A stretch of DNA of 64,000 nucleotides from Syngnathus acus (lineage: Eukaryota; Chordata; Actinopteri; Syngnathiformes; Syngnathidae): NCBI RefSeq assembly GCF_901709675.1, contig NC_051091.1, forward strand, positions 14,204,467 to 14,268,466. Reading direction: 5' to 3'. Below, piece by piece: positions 22,055-31,263 of this stretch; positions within the stretch are counted from its first letter, which is position 1, and each line of letters starts with the position of its first letter. The position numbers and the translations under genes are program-made. Below the pieces are notes generated by a model. It searched no databases, had not been told where the DNA came from, and saw nothing but the letters and a program-made list of their open reading frames with translations.

Positions 22055-22986
22055 TAGGGATGCACCGAAAATTCGGCCACCGAAAATTTTCGGCCGAAAA
22101 TGACCCAAAAGTGCATTTTCGGTTTTTGGCCGAAAGACCTAAATCACCGAAACAACACGGCCGAAACTTGTGATGACGTGAGCAAACAGCGCAGCCAGCT
22201 CGTGGGAAAACGGGATAAGAGCCAGCATGTCTGCGGTGTGGACTGATTTCACTATCTCAGAGAAAGACCCACGGATAGCGATTTGCAAAACATGCAATGC
22301 TGAAATTTCAAGAGGGGGTGCATCTGCAAAAAGTTTCTCCACGTCGGGTTTAATTCATCACCTGAAATCCAAACATCCCGATCGCCATTCTGAATATGAG
22401 AAGAAGACGACACAGAAAAGGAAACTGACACCGAGCACGCCCACTCCGTCTGTGGCGGACGTTTTTGAAAAGGCAAGAAAGTTCTCCAGTGATTCTGCCA
22501 AGGCAAAGGGCATAACACACAAAATTATGGAATTCATTGCCTTAGATGATCAGCCGTTCTCTATCGTAGAAGATGTGGGATTTCGTAGGCTGATAGATCA
22601 CATTGAGCCCCGTTATGCTATGCCAAGCAGACGACATTTCTCAGACGTGTGTTTACCTGAGCTGTTTAATATTATATAATTATTATTTAATGTACACATG
22701 AGTGGGGTCAAGTTAAACATTTTATTTTTATTTTATTTTTGAATTTTAATTTATATTGTGCATTGTTGTAATGTCAGTGCTAAATAAATATTTTCATACT
22801 TTTGTAACTGGTTTATTGCAATGCCTTGATTTTAGTGAGGTTAGTACACATGTAGCCATAAATGCTGTGGTTCTAATAACTGACATAATCATTTCTTTCG
22901 GTGTTTCGGTTTTCGGTTTTCGGCCTTGGTTTCCTCATTTTTGGTTTTCGGTTTCGGCCAAGAATTTTTATTTCAGTGCATCCCTA
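22055..22986 (+). mobile_element. Non-autonomous hAT with BED-finger frame, copy 1
   Basis: The ends are TAGGGATGCACCGAAAATTCG and GTGCATCCCTA. The exact 8-bp duplication ATATAAAA lies at 22047-22054 and 22987-22994. Length is 932 bp. It lies in the left inverted repeat of Tc1 copy 1, so it inserted after that Tc1. A second, differently deleted copy is at 56790-57634. Confidence 0.93.
22227..22679 (+). CDS. Stand-alone BED zinc-finger protein from a hAT, 150 aa
   Basis: The frame starts MSAVWTDFTISEKDPR and carries a BED-type finger: CKTC at about residues 23-26, then HHLKSKHPDRH, giving a C-x2-C...H-x5-H pattern. A basic linker (TQKRKLTPSTPTPS) and an FEKARKF segment follow, then about 40 residues of the next transposase region (PFSIVEDVGFRRLIDH), ending LPELFNII and a stop. 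The catalytic RNase-H-like core and dimerisation tail of a full hAT transposase are deleted. The first 105 or so residues are almost unchanged in the copy at 56962 (one visible difference, Thr to Ala). If expressed, such a protein could bind hAT ends and act as a repressor; that is inference. Confidence 0.75.
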   Translation: MSAVWTDFTISEKDPRIAICKTCNAEISRGGASAKSFSTSGLIHHLKSKHPDRHSEYEKKTTQKRKLTPSTPTPSVADVFEKARKFSSDSAKAKGITHKIMEFIALDDQPFSIVEDVGFRRLIDHIEPRYAMPSRRHFSDVCLPELFNII

Positions 22987-23131
22987 ATATAAAAGTTTAA
23001 TTTTTTGTCAAGAATCAACAACAAGTGGGACACAATCGTGAAGTGGAACAAAATTTATTGGATAATTTAAACTTTTTTAACAAATAAAAAACTGAAAAGT
23101 GGGGCGTGCAATATTATTCGGCCCCCTTGCG

Positions 23132-24151
23132 CTAATACTTTGTAGCGCCACCTTTTGCTGCAATTACAGCTGCAAGTCGCTTGGGGTATGTCTCTATCAG
23201 TTTTGCACATCGAGAGACTGGAATTCTTGCCCATTCTTCCTTGCAAAACAGCTCGAGCTCAGTGAGGTTGGATGGAGAGCGTTTGTGAACAGCAGTCTTC
23301 AGCTCTTTCCACAGATTCTCGATTGGATTCAGGTCTGGACTTTGACTTGGCCATTCTAACACCTGGATACGTCTATTTGTGAACCATTCCATTGTAGATT
23401 TGGCTTTATGTTTTGGATCATTGTCCTGTTGGAAGATAAATCTCCGTCCCAGTCTCAGGTCTTTTGCAGACTCCAACAGGTTTTCTTCCAGAATGGTCCT
23501 GTATTTGGCTCCATCCATCTTCCCATCAATTTTAGCCATCTTCCCTGTCCCTGCTGAAGAAAAGCAGGCCCAAACCATGATGCTGCCACCACCATGTTTG
23601 ACAGTGGGGATGGTGTGTTCAGGGTGATGAGCTGTGTTGCTTTTACGCCAAACATGTCGTTTTGCATTGTGGCCAAAAAGTTCGATTTTGGTTTCATCTG
23701 ACCAGAGCACCTTCTTCCACATGTTTGGTGTGTCTCCCAGGTGGCTTGTGGCAAACTTTAAACGAGACTTTTTATGGATATCTTTGAGAAATGGCTTTCT
23801 TCTTGCCACTCTTCCATAAAGGCCAGATTTGTGCAGTGCACGACTGATTGTTGTCCTATGGACAGACTCTCCCACCTCAGCTGTAGTTATCTGCAGTTCA
23901 TCCAGAGTGGTCATGGGCCTCTTGGCTGCATCTCTGATCAGTCTTCGCCTTGTTTGAGATGAAAGTTTGGAGGGACGGCCGGGTCTTGGTAGATTTGCAG
24001 TGGTCTGATACTCCTTCCATTTCAATATAATTGCTTGCACAGTGCTCCTTGAGATGTTTAAAGCTTGGGAAATCTTTTTGTATCCAAATTCGGCTTTAAA
24101 CTTCTCCACAACAGTATATCGGACCTGCCTGGTGTGTTCCTTTGTCTTCAT
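23132..24151 (-). CDS. Tc1-family transposase, 339 aa, copy 1
   Basis: A cut-and-paste DNA transposase acting on its TA-flanked inverted repeats in the nucleus. The frame is uninterrupted and of the usual Tc1 length. It has an N-terminal paired-like double HTH (KISQALNISRSTVQAIILKW, then GRPSKLSSQTRRRLIRDAAK with a GRPS AT-hook-like motif). The catalytic triad is seen as SDETKIELFG (first Asp), FQQDNDPKHK (second Asp) and SPDLNPIENLWKELK (Glu), spaced as in DD34E. Only six residues differ from copy 2 (for example Tyr/Asp after QVR and His/Tyr in AKR(H/Y)VW). All catalytic residues are present, so activity is plausible, though the nested hAT in one end may block mobility. Confidence 0.95.
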   Translation of the reverse strand: MKTKEHTRQVRYTVVEKFKAEFGYKKISQALNISRSTVQAIILKWKEYQTTANLPRPGRPSKLSSQTRRRLIRDAAKRPMTTLDELQITTAEVGESVHRTTISRALHKSGLYGRVARRKPFLKDIHKKSRLKFATSHLGDTPNMWKKVLWSDETKIELFGHNAKRHVWRKSNTAHHPEHTIPTVKHGGGSIMVWACFSSAGTGKMAKIDGKMDGAKYRTILEENLLESAKDLRLGRRFIFQQDNDPKHKAKSTMEWFTNRRIQVLEWPSQSPDLNPIENLWKELKTAVHKRSPSNLTELELFCKEEWARIPVSRCAKLIETYPKRLAAVIAAKGGATKY

Positions 24152-24782
24152 GGTTCTCTCTGCGCTTTAAACAGAACCCTGAGACTATCAAAGAGCAGGT
24201 GCATTTATACGGAGACTTGATTACACACAGGTGCATTCTATTTATCATCATCAGTCATTTAGGACAACATTGGGTCATTCAAAGATCCTCACTGAACTTC
24301 TGGAGTGAGTTTGCTGCACTGAAAGTAAAGGGGCCGAATAATATTGCACGCCCCACTTTTCAGTTTTTTATTTGTTAAAAAAGTTTAAATTATCCAATAA
24401 ATTTCGTTCCACTTCACGATTGTGTCCCACTTGTTGATTCTTGACAAAAAATTAAAATTTGATATCTTTATGTTTGAAGCCTGAAATGTGGCGAAATGTT
24501 GAAAGATTCAATGGGGCCGAATACTTTCGCAAGGCACTGTATATGGCTCAATTGATGAATTTGTTGATCCATACTGGTTGTACACAGTGCTCTGTCAAAA
24601 TGTTTCAGTACGTTTAGTACGACTAGTAAATTACAAGGTCACATCGCTTCCCAGCATTACGGCAACCGTGGTCAGGGGGCGTCACTGAATAGCTGTTGTA
24701 CCCGCGAGGCTATTTCATTTCAAAATAGGCTTTTCCGTTAATGTTTTCGAGTACGTTTACGGATCAATAACCAATGGAATCA

Positions 24783-25564
24783 CAGGGATGAGAATCTGCC
24801 GCGGATCCGTGGATTTCCGTGTTTTTTTTCCATCTAAAGTATTTTCGTGAATCGTGTAAACCAGTGGTCCCCAACCACCGGGCCGCGGACCGGTACCGGT
24901 CCGTGGGTCACTTGGTACCGGGCCGCCAAGCCGCACAGAAAAAAAAAAAATTATCGACGATCAATTAATTCAGGTCAAGACACTCGTCCCGGTCACGTGA
25001 CATGTTTCCCCAGTCGAGCCCGCACAGCTAATATGTGGCGACAGGCTAACTAACCAGGCAATGAAGCATTCAAAACTGCTTCAACACATGGAGACCAAGC
25101 ATCCTGCAATAAAAGACAAACCTGAATTACTTCGGGTGTCATTGTCTCCGATTACGTCTAGATGGGACTGGCTCGTTTCTGAGAAACAAACTCAGTGCTC
25201 CCACTAATTCAACGTAATGGTGAGTTTTATTTTTGTCATCTGTACTTGTTTTTATGTCAGTCGTGTCATTTTATTTCATCGTATTTATATATTTATTATA
25301 AATGTATTTATTTATTTATTTATTTATATAAATATATTATTTATTTATATAAATGCCGGTCCGCGAAAATATTTCTGACATGTAACCGGTCTGTGGCGCA
25401 AAAAAGGTTGGGGACCACTGGTGTAAACAGTTGAGAAATTATTATTTTTTTTATATATGGGGCTAGCTGGCCGGGCAACGTTAGCCTCGGTGACTCTCGC
25501 GGGACAGCGTATATCCCCCCCTCGCTACTTTTCCGTGATTTTTCACATTTGCCATTCTCATCCC
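24783..25564 (+). mobile_element. hAT miniature element (CAGGGATGAGAA type)
   Basis: The left end is CAGGGATGAGAATCTGCC; the right end is CATTTGCCATTCTCATCCC. TGGAATCA lies at both edges (24775-24782, 25565-25572). A second hAT (24862-25420) is nested inside. Discounting it, the element is about 215 bp and non-coding. A fragment of the same family lies at 18290-18332. Confidence 0.75.
24862..25420 (+). mobile_element. hAT miniature element (CAGTGGTCCCCAACC type), nested
   Basis: The ends are CAGTGGTCCCCAACCACCGG and GGTTGGGGACCACTG, with the exact 8-bp duplication GTGTAAAC (24854-24861, 25421-25428). Inside is a decayed BED-finger tail (codons for SKLLQHMETKHPAIKDKP near 25068-25125). It is nearly identical to 46322-46883, and both share ends with the longer hAT at 62601-64000, the likely parent type. 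Confidence 0.92.
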
Positions 25565-25867
25565 TGGAATCATAAATAAACAGCACCACTATGTTAAATC
25601 AGTCTTTAGTCGGTTCCGATCACTTTTATGGGAGAGAGTTTGAGAAACGCGATTGTTCACAGGGGGCTGCCACGACACTTTGCTGAGGCTCATGGGAGTC
25701 TGCGAGCTGAGGCTCATGGGAGTTTGCGGGTGGCTAATGCTATAATGATAGTTGATACACGCACGAGGCTATTTCATTTAAAAATAGGCTGCTCCGTTAA
25801 TGTTTCGAGTAAATTTACGGATCAATATGGAAGGGAAACATAGGTAAGCAGTACCAATGTGTTAGAT

Positions 25868-26187
25868 CAGGGGTGTCAAACTCATTTTTTTCGCGGGCCG
25901 CATTGTAGTCATAGCTTCTTTCGGAGGGCCATTATGACTGTCAACCCAAATAAATGTATGAGCACCTCATATTATATACAGTAAAAGCTACAAAACAAAC
26001 TTGACGAATAACTCGTTTTCAAATCAGACGAGTAAAAACTGGTAAAATATTTTAAAAAAAGATATTATTAAAAGTGAAGACAATTTGCAATTCTACACAT
26101 GAATTTGAGGCACAATTTGTCTTCGCGGGCCACATAAATTGATGTGGCGGGCCGTATCTGGCCCCCGGGCCATGGGTTTGACACCTG
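25868..26187 (+). mobile_element. hAT miniature element (CAGGGGTGTCAAACTC type), copy 1
   Basis: The ends are CAGGGGTGTCAAACTCATTT and GGTTTGACACCTG. The 320-bp body is non-coding and matches 52751-53078. No clear target duplication is visible at this copy. Confidence 0.8.
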
Positions 26188-26492
26188 TGACTTAAATGAT
26201 CAGTTCCATGAAATACACACGTTTTGCTTTTGGTAAAAGGGGCTGCTAGTACAGTAATCCCTCACTACATCGTGGTTCATTTATTGTAGCTTCAGTACAT
26301 CGCAGATTTCTTTCAAAAAAAATGAAAAATTCAAAATAAAAATTCTAAATTGAAGAATTATGGCACGAAAGTTGTCCGCATGCCAGAAGAAGGCAGGGAG
26401 TGCCCACACAATTGGCACTCACACGTACACGTGTACCTCGTTATAAAACATGTTATAATAATGAGTTCTCAAAACATATTAATAGTATTGTA

Positions 26493-28502
26493 TTCACCCA
26501 TTCTAGTCGCAAGGCGTGGCAGACCATCAACCAGCTCACAGGCAGAAATACAACACCCCACAGCTGCCCAGTCACAGCAAATGCCATTGCATCCCATCTC
26601 CTGAAGAACGGCCGCTTCCCGGATGTTGATAAAGTTTTTGCCCGACTGATATCGTGTGAGGTGTCTGGCCTCTCGGGAGCGGCCAGTGTCGATTCCAACC
26701 TCTCGGGAGAATTCACAGCAGAGGAACTCAGTGAGGCCTTGAGCAAGCTCAAGCCAGGCAAATCCCCTGGCCGTGACAACATCCACCCAGAGTTTGTCAT
26801 CCACCAGAGCACAACAACATCTGGTTGGCTCTGTGCTTTCTTTACATCATGCTACCGGAGATTAAAGCTCCCAAAGACTTGGCGCCGTGCCTCTGTCATA
26901 GCTCTGCCGAAGCCAAATAAACCTGCAGAAGATCCTAAGTCATACAGACCAATCTCGCTGCTCTGTGTCCCATTTAAGATCTTGGAGAAGATGATCCATA
27001 GCCGCATCGAGCCAGTGGTGGACTCACAGCTCCCACGGGAACAAGCTGGTTTCCGTCGTGGAAGATCAACAGCAGACCAGGTAACACTACTCTGTCAGGA
27101 CATCGAGGACAGCTTCCAGGACAGTGAGAAAGCTGGGGTAGTGTACCTGGATCTGACGGCTGCATATGACACCGTGTGGCACCGGGGACTCCACCTGAAG
27201 CTGCTGAGGACAATACCAGACCGGCACATGGTGAAGTTCATCATGGAGACAATTTCCAACCGCAGCTTCATCCTCCAGACCAGCAGTGGCCAGTGCAGTA
27301 GGCTCAGAAGACTGAGGAACGGGGTACCGCAGGGGTCTGTCCTCTTGCCGATGTTGTTCAATGTTTACATCCACGACCTACCTGATACAGCATCGAGAAA
27401 GTATGGCTACGCAGACGACCTTGCCATCATGCTGAGCCGACCAACGTGGAAGGCGATGGAAGAGGGTCTTAATGAAGACATGGGCACACTGGTAGCATAC
27501 CTTCGGAGGTGGCGTCTACAGCTCAGCGTCGGAAAGACAGTCGCAGCGGCATACCATCTTAGCACCAGAGAAGCCAGGAGGGAACTTGAGGTGCGCGTTG
27601 ACAACAAATGTCTGGAGGTCCAGCAAGCCCCGAAGTACCTTGGAGTGCGTCTGGATCGGACATTATCCTTCAAACAACACCTGGAAGAAGTCAAGGCCAA
27701 GGTGACATCCAGAGCCGCGCTGATCCGCCGCCTCGCTGGAACAACCTGGGGAGCCTCCGCAAAGACGCTGCGAATATCCACCCAAGCCCTGGTCTTCTCT
27801 GCAGCAGAATACTGCAGCCCAGTCTGGAGCAGAAGCCCGCATGCGAGAAAGGTCGACGTGGCTATTAATACCTCCCTCCGGATAATAACTGGATGCTTGA
27901 AACCTACTCCTGTGTCCCTCTTGCCGGTCCTCGCGGGAATAGCACCGGCCGGCCTCCGACGGGAGGCTGCCACCCTTGCCCTGGCCAGGAAGGCACAAAA
28001 ATATGACTGGCACATCTTGCACAACACCACAATAACACCAGCACCTCCAAGCAGACTCAAGTCCCGCCACCCCTACAACAAGGCAGCACAAGAGATGCTC
28101 AACTCCACCTCTGAGGACATCTCCAGAGATGCATGGTTGGCAGCAGCTTGGAAGCAGGAGTGGGAGTCGGCCGGACCCTCCCGAGTCCACCGCTACATTT
28201 GGGACCCAGGAGATGGCGCCATCGGAGGAGACGACCTACCACGCCGGCAATGGACCACGCTGAACCGCCTACGGACTGGGGTCGGTCGCTTTGGGTCATC
28301 AATGAAGACGTGGGGCTTGGCGGACAGTGCGGCATGAGAGTGTGGTGACCCTGAGCAGACCGCCGACCATATAATCAACATCTGCCCCTTATATGGACCA
28401 CCCTCGGAAGCCAGCCTCTTCGACCTAGGACCAGAGACGCGGGCATGGCTACGCGACACCGAGTTGGACATCTGACGTTACACGAAAGAAAGAAAGAAGA
28501 AG
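26493..28502 (+). mobile_element. 5'-truncated LINE with 12-bp target duplication
   Basis: AATAGTATTGTA lies at both edges (26481-26492 and 28503-28514). The 3' end is a GAAAGAAAGAAAG tail after the stop codon. The element starts inside the RT coding region, so it is a 5'-truncated insertion made by target-primed reverse transcription. It is inserted in a repeat unit of the TA-flanked element. Confidence 0.92.
26499..28475 (+). pseudogene. LINE reverse transcriptase (Jockey/I-like), one in-frame stop
   Basis: The frame is open from the truncated 5' end and encodes a reverse transcriptase: AEELSEALSKLKPGKSPGRD, YRPISLLCVPFKILEKMI, REQAGFRRGRSTADQV, VYLDLTAAYDTVWH, NGVPQGSVLLPMLFNVYI and YADD at about 27408. 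The C-terminal part has LRRWRLQLSVGKT and APKYLGVRLDRTL. TGA at 28335-28337 interrupts it, but the same frame continues ECGDPEQTADHIINICP to a stop at 28473-28475. In relatives this tail carries a C-x-CG..H..C zinc motif, so the TGA has replaced its first Cys (one-base change). There is no endonuclease because of 5' truncation. The clade is uncertain. Confidence 0.85.
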
Positions 28503-28662
28503 AATAGTATTGTACCTTGTTATAAAAATGTTAATAATAATAAAAGCGTTCTAAAAACATATTTACAGTATGCACGCTTGTACCTTGTTATAAAAAGGTT
28601 ATTTTAAGAGTTCTAAAGCATATTTACAGTATGTATACTTTAGTTACATCTACATACGTTAC

Positions 28663-28667
<5 letters not shown>

Positions 28668-28754
<87 letters not shown>
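28668..28754 (+). repeat. (AC)n microsatellite
   Basis: About 43 nearly perfect AC dinucleotides, as is common in fish introns. It is likely length-polymorphic. Confidence 0.95.
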
Positions 28755-28756
<2 letters not shown>

Positions 28757-28977
28757 GTATCATGTCATTTACACTATTAATAGTATTTACGTGTGTGAAA
28801 CTATTTAATTATCTAATGATAACATATGCACTTATAGGGTTTAATATACATTTATTGATACACAAAAAAATTATGTAGTATGTTAAAAATGAGAAAGTGA
28901 CGCTACTTCGCGGATTTTCACCTTTTGCGGGTAGTCTTGGAACCAATTATCCACGATAAATTAGGGCTATATCGCAG

Positions 28978-29124
28978 ATGGCGAGCCAAGGCAGCCAGCC
29001 CGCTCCCGGTGACAGCGACTACGAGAGCTTTCCCCCTCACATCTCGGTGACGACGCACATGACAGCGGGCGCAGTGGCTGACGTGCTGGAGCACACGGTC
29101 ATGTACCCGGTGGACTCCGTCAAG
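28978..29124 (+). pseudogene. Mitoferrin-like N-terminal fragment (slc25a37/slc25a28)
   Basis: The frame starts with ATG and encodes 49 residues. [20 protein letters not shown] followed by [13 protein letters not shown] matches the N-terminus and first carrier signature (P-x-D-x-V-K) of mitoferrin, the mitochondrial iron importer of the SLC25 family. A Gly-to-Asp change is seen in AVADVLEH, where mitoferrins have AVAGILEH. The match stops right after SVK, followed by GGTAAC, possibly an old exon end. Directly downstream is an unrelated OTULIN-like piece. No other carrier exon is visible, so this is a gene fragment. Which mitoferrin paralogue is unclear. Confidence 0.75.
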
Positions 29125-29156
29125 GGTAACGAGCTAGAAAGCGGATTCACGGGAAA

Positions 29157-29464
29157 GACCTGCCATCAAGCGCCGGGGTGGAGCAGGTGGAGATGTGCCT
29201 ACTGGGCGACGCCCTGCGCTGTTCCCTGCAGGTATACCACCTATACATGGCGGACACGGAGGAATTTGTGGCCTACTACCCCGACGACACAAAGGCGAGT
29301 GGCCTCGTGTTAGCCTCGTCACCGAGGACGATCGCCACTACAACGTGCCCGTCGCCAGCGTGGACCGAGAGGACGATGAGGAAACAGAGTACGAGCGGCT
29401 GCCTGCTGAGTTCGCCTCCCATGCAAACCTAAAACCGTATGAGAGCAGGAAAAAGACCCGTTGA
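29157..29464 (+). pseudogene. OTULIN-like C-terminal fragment, frameshifted
   Basis: From 29157 the frame reads [20 protein letters not shown] then [21 protein letters not shown] one-base loss near 29293 shifts the frame, and it continues [19 protein letters not shown]. This matches the end of the OTU catalytic domain of OTULIN/FAM105 (linear-ubiquitin deubiquitinase), whose human C-terminus has EQVEMFLL and EDDRHYNIPV; the His of DRHYN corresponds to the catalytic His. An acidic tail (DREDDEETEYERLP) unlike human OTULIN precedes the TGA at 29462-29464. No other OTU exon is seen. It lies 32 bp after the mitoferrin-like piece. Confidence 0.75.
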
Positions 29465-29574
29465 AAGTCTTTGGAAGGGACATCGATGCAACCTTGCTAG
29501 GTGATGCTGCGCCTATCGGTCACCATTTTAATCCTGTTCATATTTGACAGCAATTCATGATTCCGGTTTGGACG

Positions 29575-29783
29575 CTGGTCTGAGTGCACGCTGGCGCGTT
29601 TTGCTGCCACTACTCACCGGCTGTTTTTACTGTTTGTACTGTTTTACTGTGTTTACTGTGTTTAGTATTGTATAGTAGATGCTATAGTTTGAATTTGTTT
29701 TTAACTTGTTTTAACTCTTTGTAAAGTGACCTTGAGTGACCTGAAAGGCGCTTCTAAATAAAATGTATTATTATTATTATATA
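29575..29783 (+). mobile_element. LINE 5' UTR joined to LINE 3' end, no coding part
   Basis: The left half (GCACGCTGGCGCG..TTGCTGCCACT) resembles the 5' leader of the LINE at 48150. The right half (GACCTGAAAGGCGCTTCTAA, then AATAAAATGTATTATTATT) is a LINE 3' end. All coding sequence is deleted, giving a SINE-sized derivative. Confidence 0.55.
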
Positions 29784-29924
29784 ACAAACTTGACTGTCTT
29801 TAAGCTATCAAGCTACCTCTTTGCAAACTGCACTAAACAGGAAGCACTAAACAGGATGTAACGACTAAATCCAAATGTCACAATAAAATAAAATCACTAA
29901 AAATGTGAAATAATATGACTTGGT

Positions 29925-30230
29925 TATTTACAACCGTACTTATAAAGCTTTCACTCCACTTCCGGTGCACAATCGCACGAACGTGTCCGACAGTGCACTG
30001 ACTACACCCCTTTTCCCTGCTCTTGTGTTCAAATTTAAATTGTGCTGCCCCGCTCGACGAGCCCTGTGTTGCGAATGCGGGAGGAGGCATGGTCCCCCGC
30101 CCCTAAACATGCAGCTGAAACACACTACAACCCTTTTCCCTGCTCTTGTGTTGAAATTTTAATTGTGCTGATCGCTTGGCGGGCCCTACATTGCGAATGC
30201 CGCAGGAGGACCCGCCCCCAAACATGCAAT
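29925..30230 (+). repeat. Two degenerate units of about 120 bp
   Basis: CCCTTTTCCCTGCTCTTGTGTT followed by AAATTTAAATTGTGCTG and GCGAATGC recurs at about 30007 and 30127, with a weaker relative near 30917. The GC-rich spacers differ. Nothing coding is visible. Confidence 0.55.
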
Positions 30231-30234
30231 CTCC

Positions 30235-30830
30235 AATGCCAGGAACTCCAAAAAGCTCTTTTCTGTCCTGCACAAAATCTTCCAGCCACTCGGTTCTGTA
30301 CCCCATCAAGTGTACTCCACAGAAACCTGTAATTCCATAATGGACTTCTTCAACCAGAAAATCCTCAGCATTCATCTCCACATTTTGCCACCTCTCTCGC
30401 TACCTGATTTGCCCCGTCCCCGCCCTCCCCGCCCCCATTGTCATCTCTTCTCCAGGGTTCTGCTTCAGTTTAAAAGTCTGGGTGTCATCCTTGACAACAC
30501 TCGTTCTGTCAGATCCTCCTCCTCCATCCATCTCTTTGTGCCTCCTGCCCATCTCAGCACTATGGGGGGCAGAGCCTTCAGTCATTCTAGCCCCCTGCTC
30601 TGGAACACTCTACCACCTGACCTCCTATGACTCTTTCCATATTCAAATCTCAAAACCCACCTGTTCTGGACGGTTTACTCCATCTAACTACCCTGTTTTT
30701 TATTACCTTCCTCTTATTCTTTTGTGTTGAATTTAGGCCATGATTTATTTTATTGTATGATTTTATTCTGCAGCATCCTTGTGTTTCTTGAAAGGTGCTG
30801 TATTAATGCAACTTATTTTTATTATTATTT
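30235..30830 (+). pseudogene. L2/Swimmer-type LINE fragment with internal deletion
   Basis: Codons for KKLFSVLHKILQPLGSVPH and SIMDFFNQKILSIH (the linker between endonuclease and RT) are followed, after a jump near 30400-30460, by the RT C-terminus (SLGVILDN, RAFSHSSPLLWNTLPPDLL). The polymerase core is deleted. The 3' end has a GAAAGGTGCTGTATTAATGC stretch followed by ATT repeats. Confidence 0.65.
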
Positions 30831-31263
30831 TTATTATTTAAAGTATAAATTGCTCCACCATATTTATAAAGCCTTCAGCCCACCTTCTGGTTGCATTGTC
30901 ACATGAACGTGTCTGACATCTCCCGCTCGTGTTGAAATTTAAATTGTGCTCCCCCACTTATGCAGCTGTCTGTCCACTTATGCGCAGACCCTGCCTGCCC
31001 ATTGCTGATGTTGCTCAAACCAAAAGTAAGTTGACTCATTGCGATTACTTTGTGTCCAATGATCGACGGTAGACAAACAGCCACGAAGCCTCCGCTCTCC
31101 CAGGCACTCCGGCTGCGAAGTAAAAAAGATCGAACAGTGTAATAAAAAGATTCAAACTTACTTTAGAGTCAGGGAGATGAGTTCCACGCTGGAGAAACAA
31201 AATCGTCCAAGCCTGAAAAGTATTGGGAGTCTGGGCTGAGAAGGAACTGTTGTAATCTTGAGG

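Larger units (their letters stand above)
21973..24539 (-). mobile_element. Tc1 transposon, copy 1, intact apart from a nested hAT
   Basis: The ends read CAGTGCCTTGCGAAAGTATTC and its inverse, with TA at both sides (21971-21972, 24540-24541). Long inverted repeats of about 210 bp flank one transposase gene on the minus strand. The left repeat is split by a hAT (22055-22986) with an 8-bp duplication. Without the hAT and one duplication the length is 1627 bp, the same as copy 2 at 37026-38652. It is inserted in a miniature element of the CCGCACTATTAAGCGCAC type (starts about 21888). Confidence 0.93.
24698..25830 (+). repeat. Pair of about 75-bp direct repeats flanking nested hAT elements
   Basis: CGAGGCTATTTCATTT..AAATAGGC and the stretch TTTACGGATCAATA occur at about 24698-24772 and again at about 25757-25830, in the same orientation. 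They enclose the hAT elements 24783-25564. They may be ancestral duplicates. Confidence 0.5.
26252..28968 (+). mobile_element. TA-flanked element (TIR CAGTAATCCCTC) carrying a nested LINE and an AC microsatellite
   Basis: The left end is CAGTAATCCCTCACTACATCG after TA; the right end is CACGATAAATTAGGGCTATA. Both arms match the interrupted copy at 14306-18867, in inverted order. Internal tandem units of about 65 bp (GTACCTTGTTATAAAA..ACAGTATG) are split by the LINE at 26493-28502. An (AC)n tract of about 87 bp lies at 28668-28754. Confidence 0.75.

Noticed and set aside
29195-29464. Single intact 89-codon gene
   Set aside because: It is the shifted second half of the OTULIN-like fragment; the real start lies in another frame upstream.
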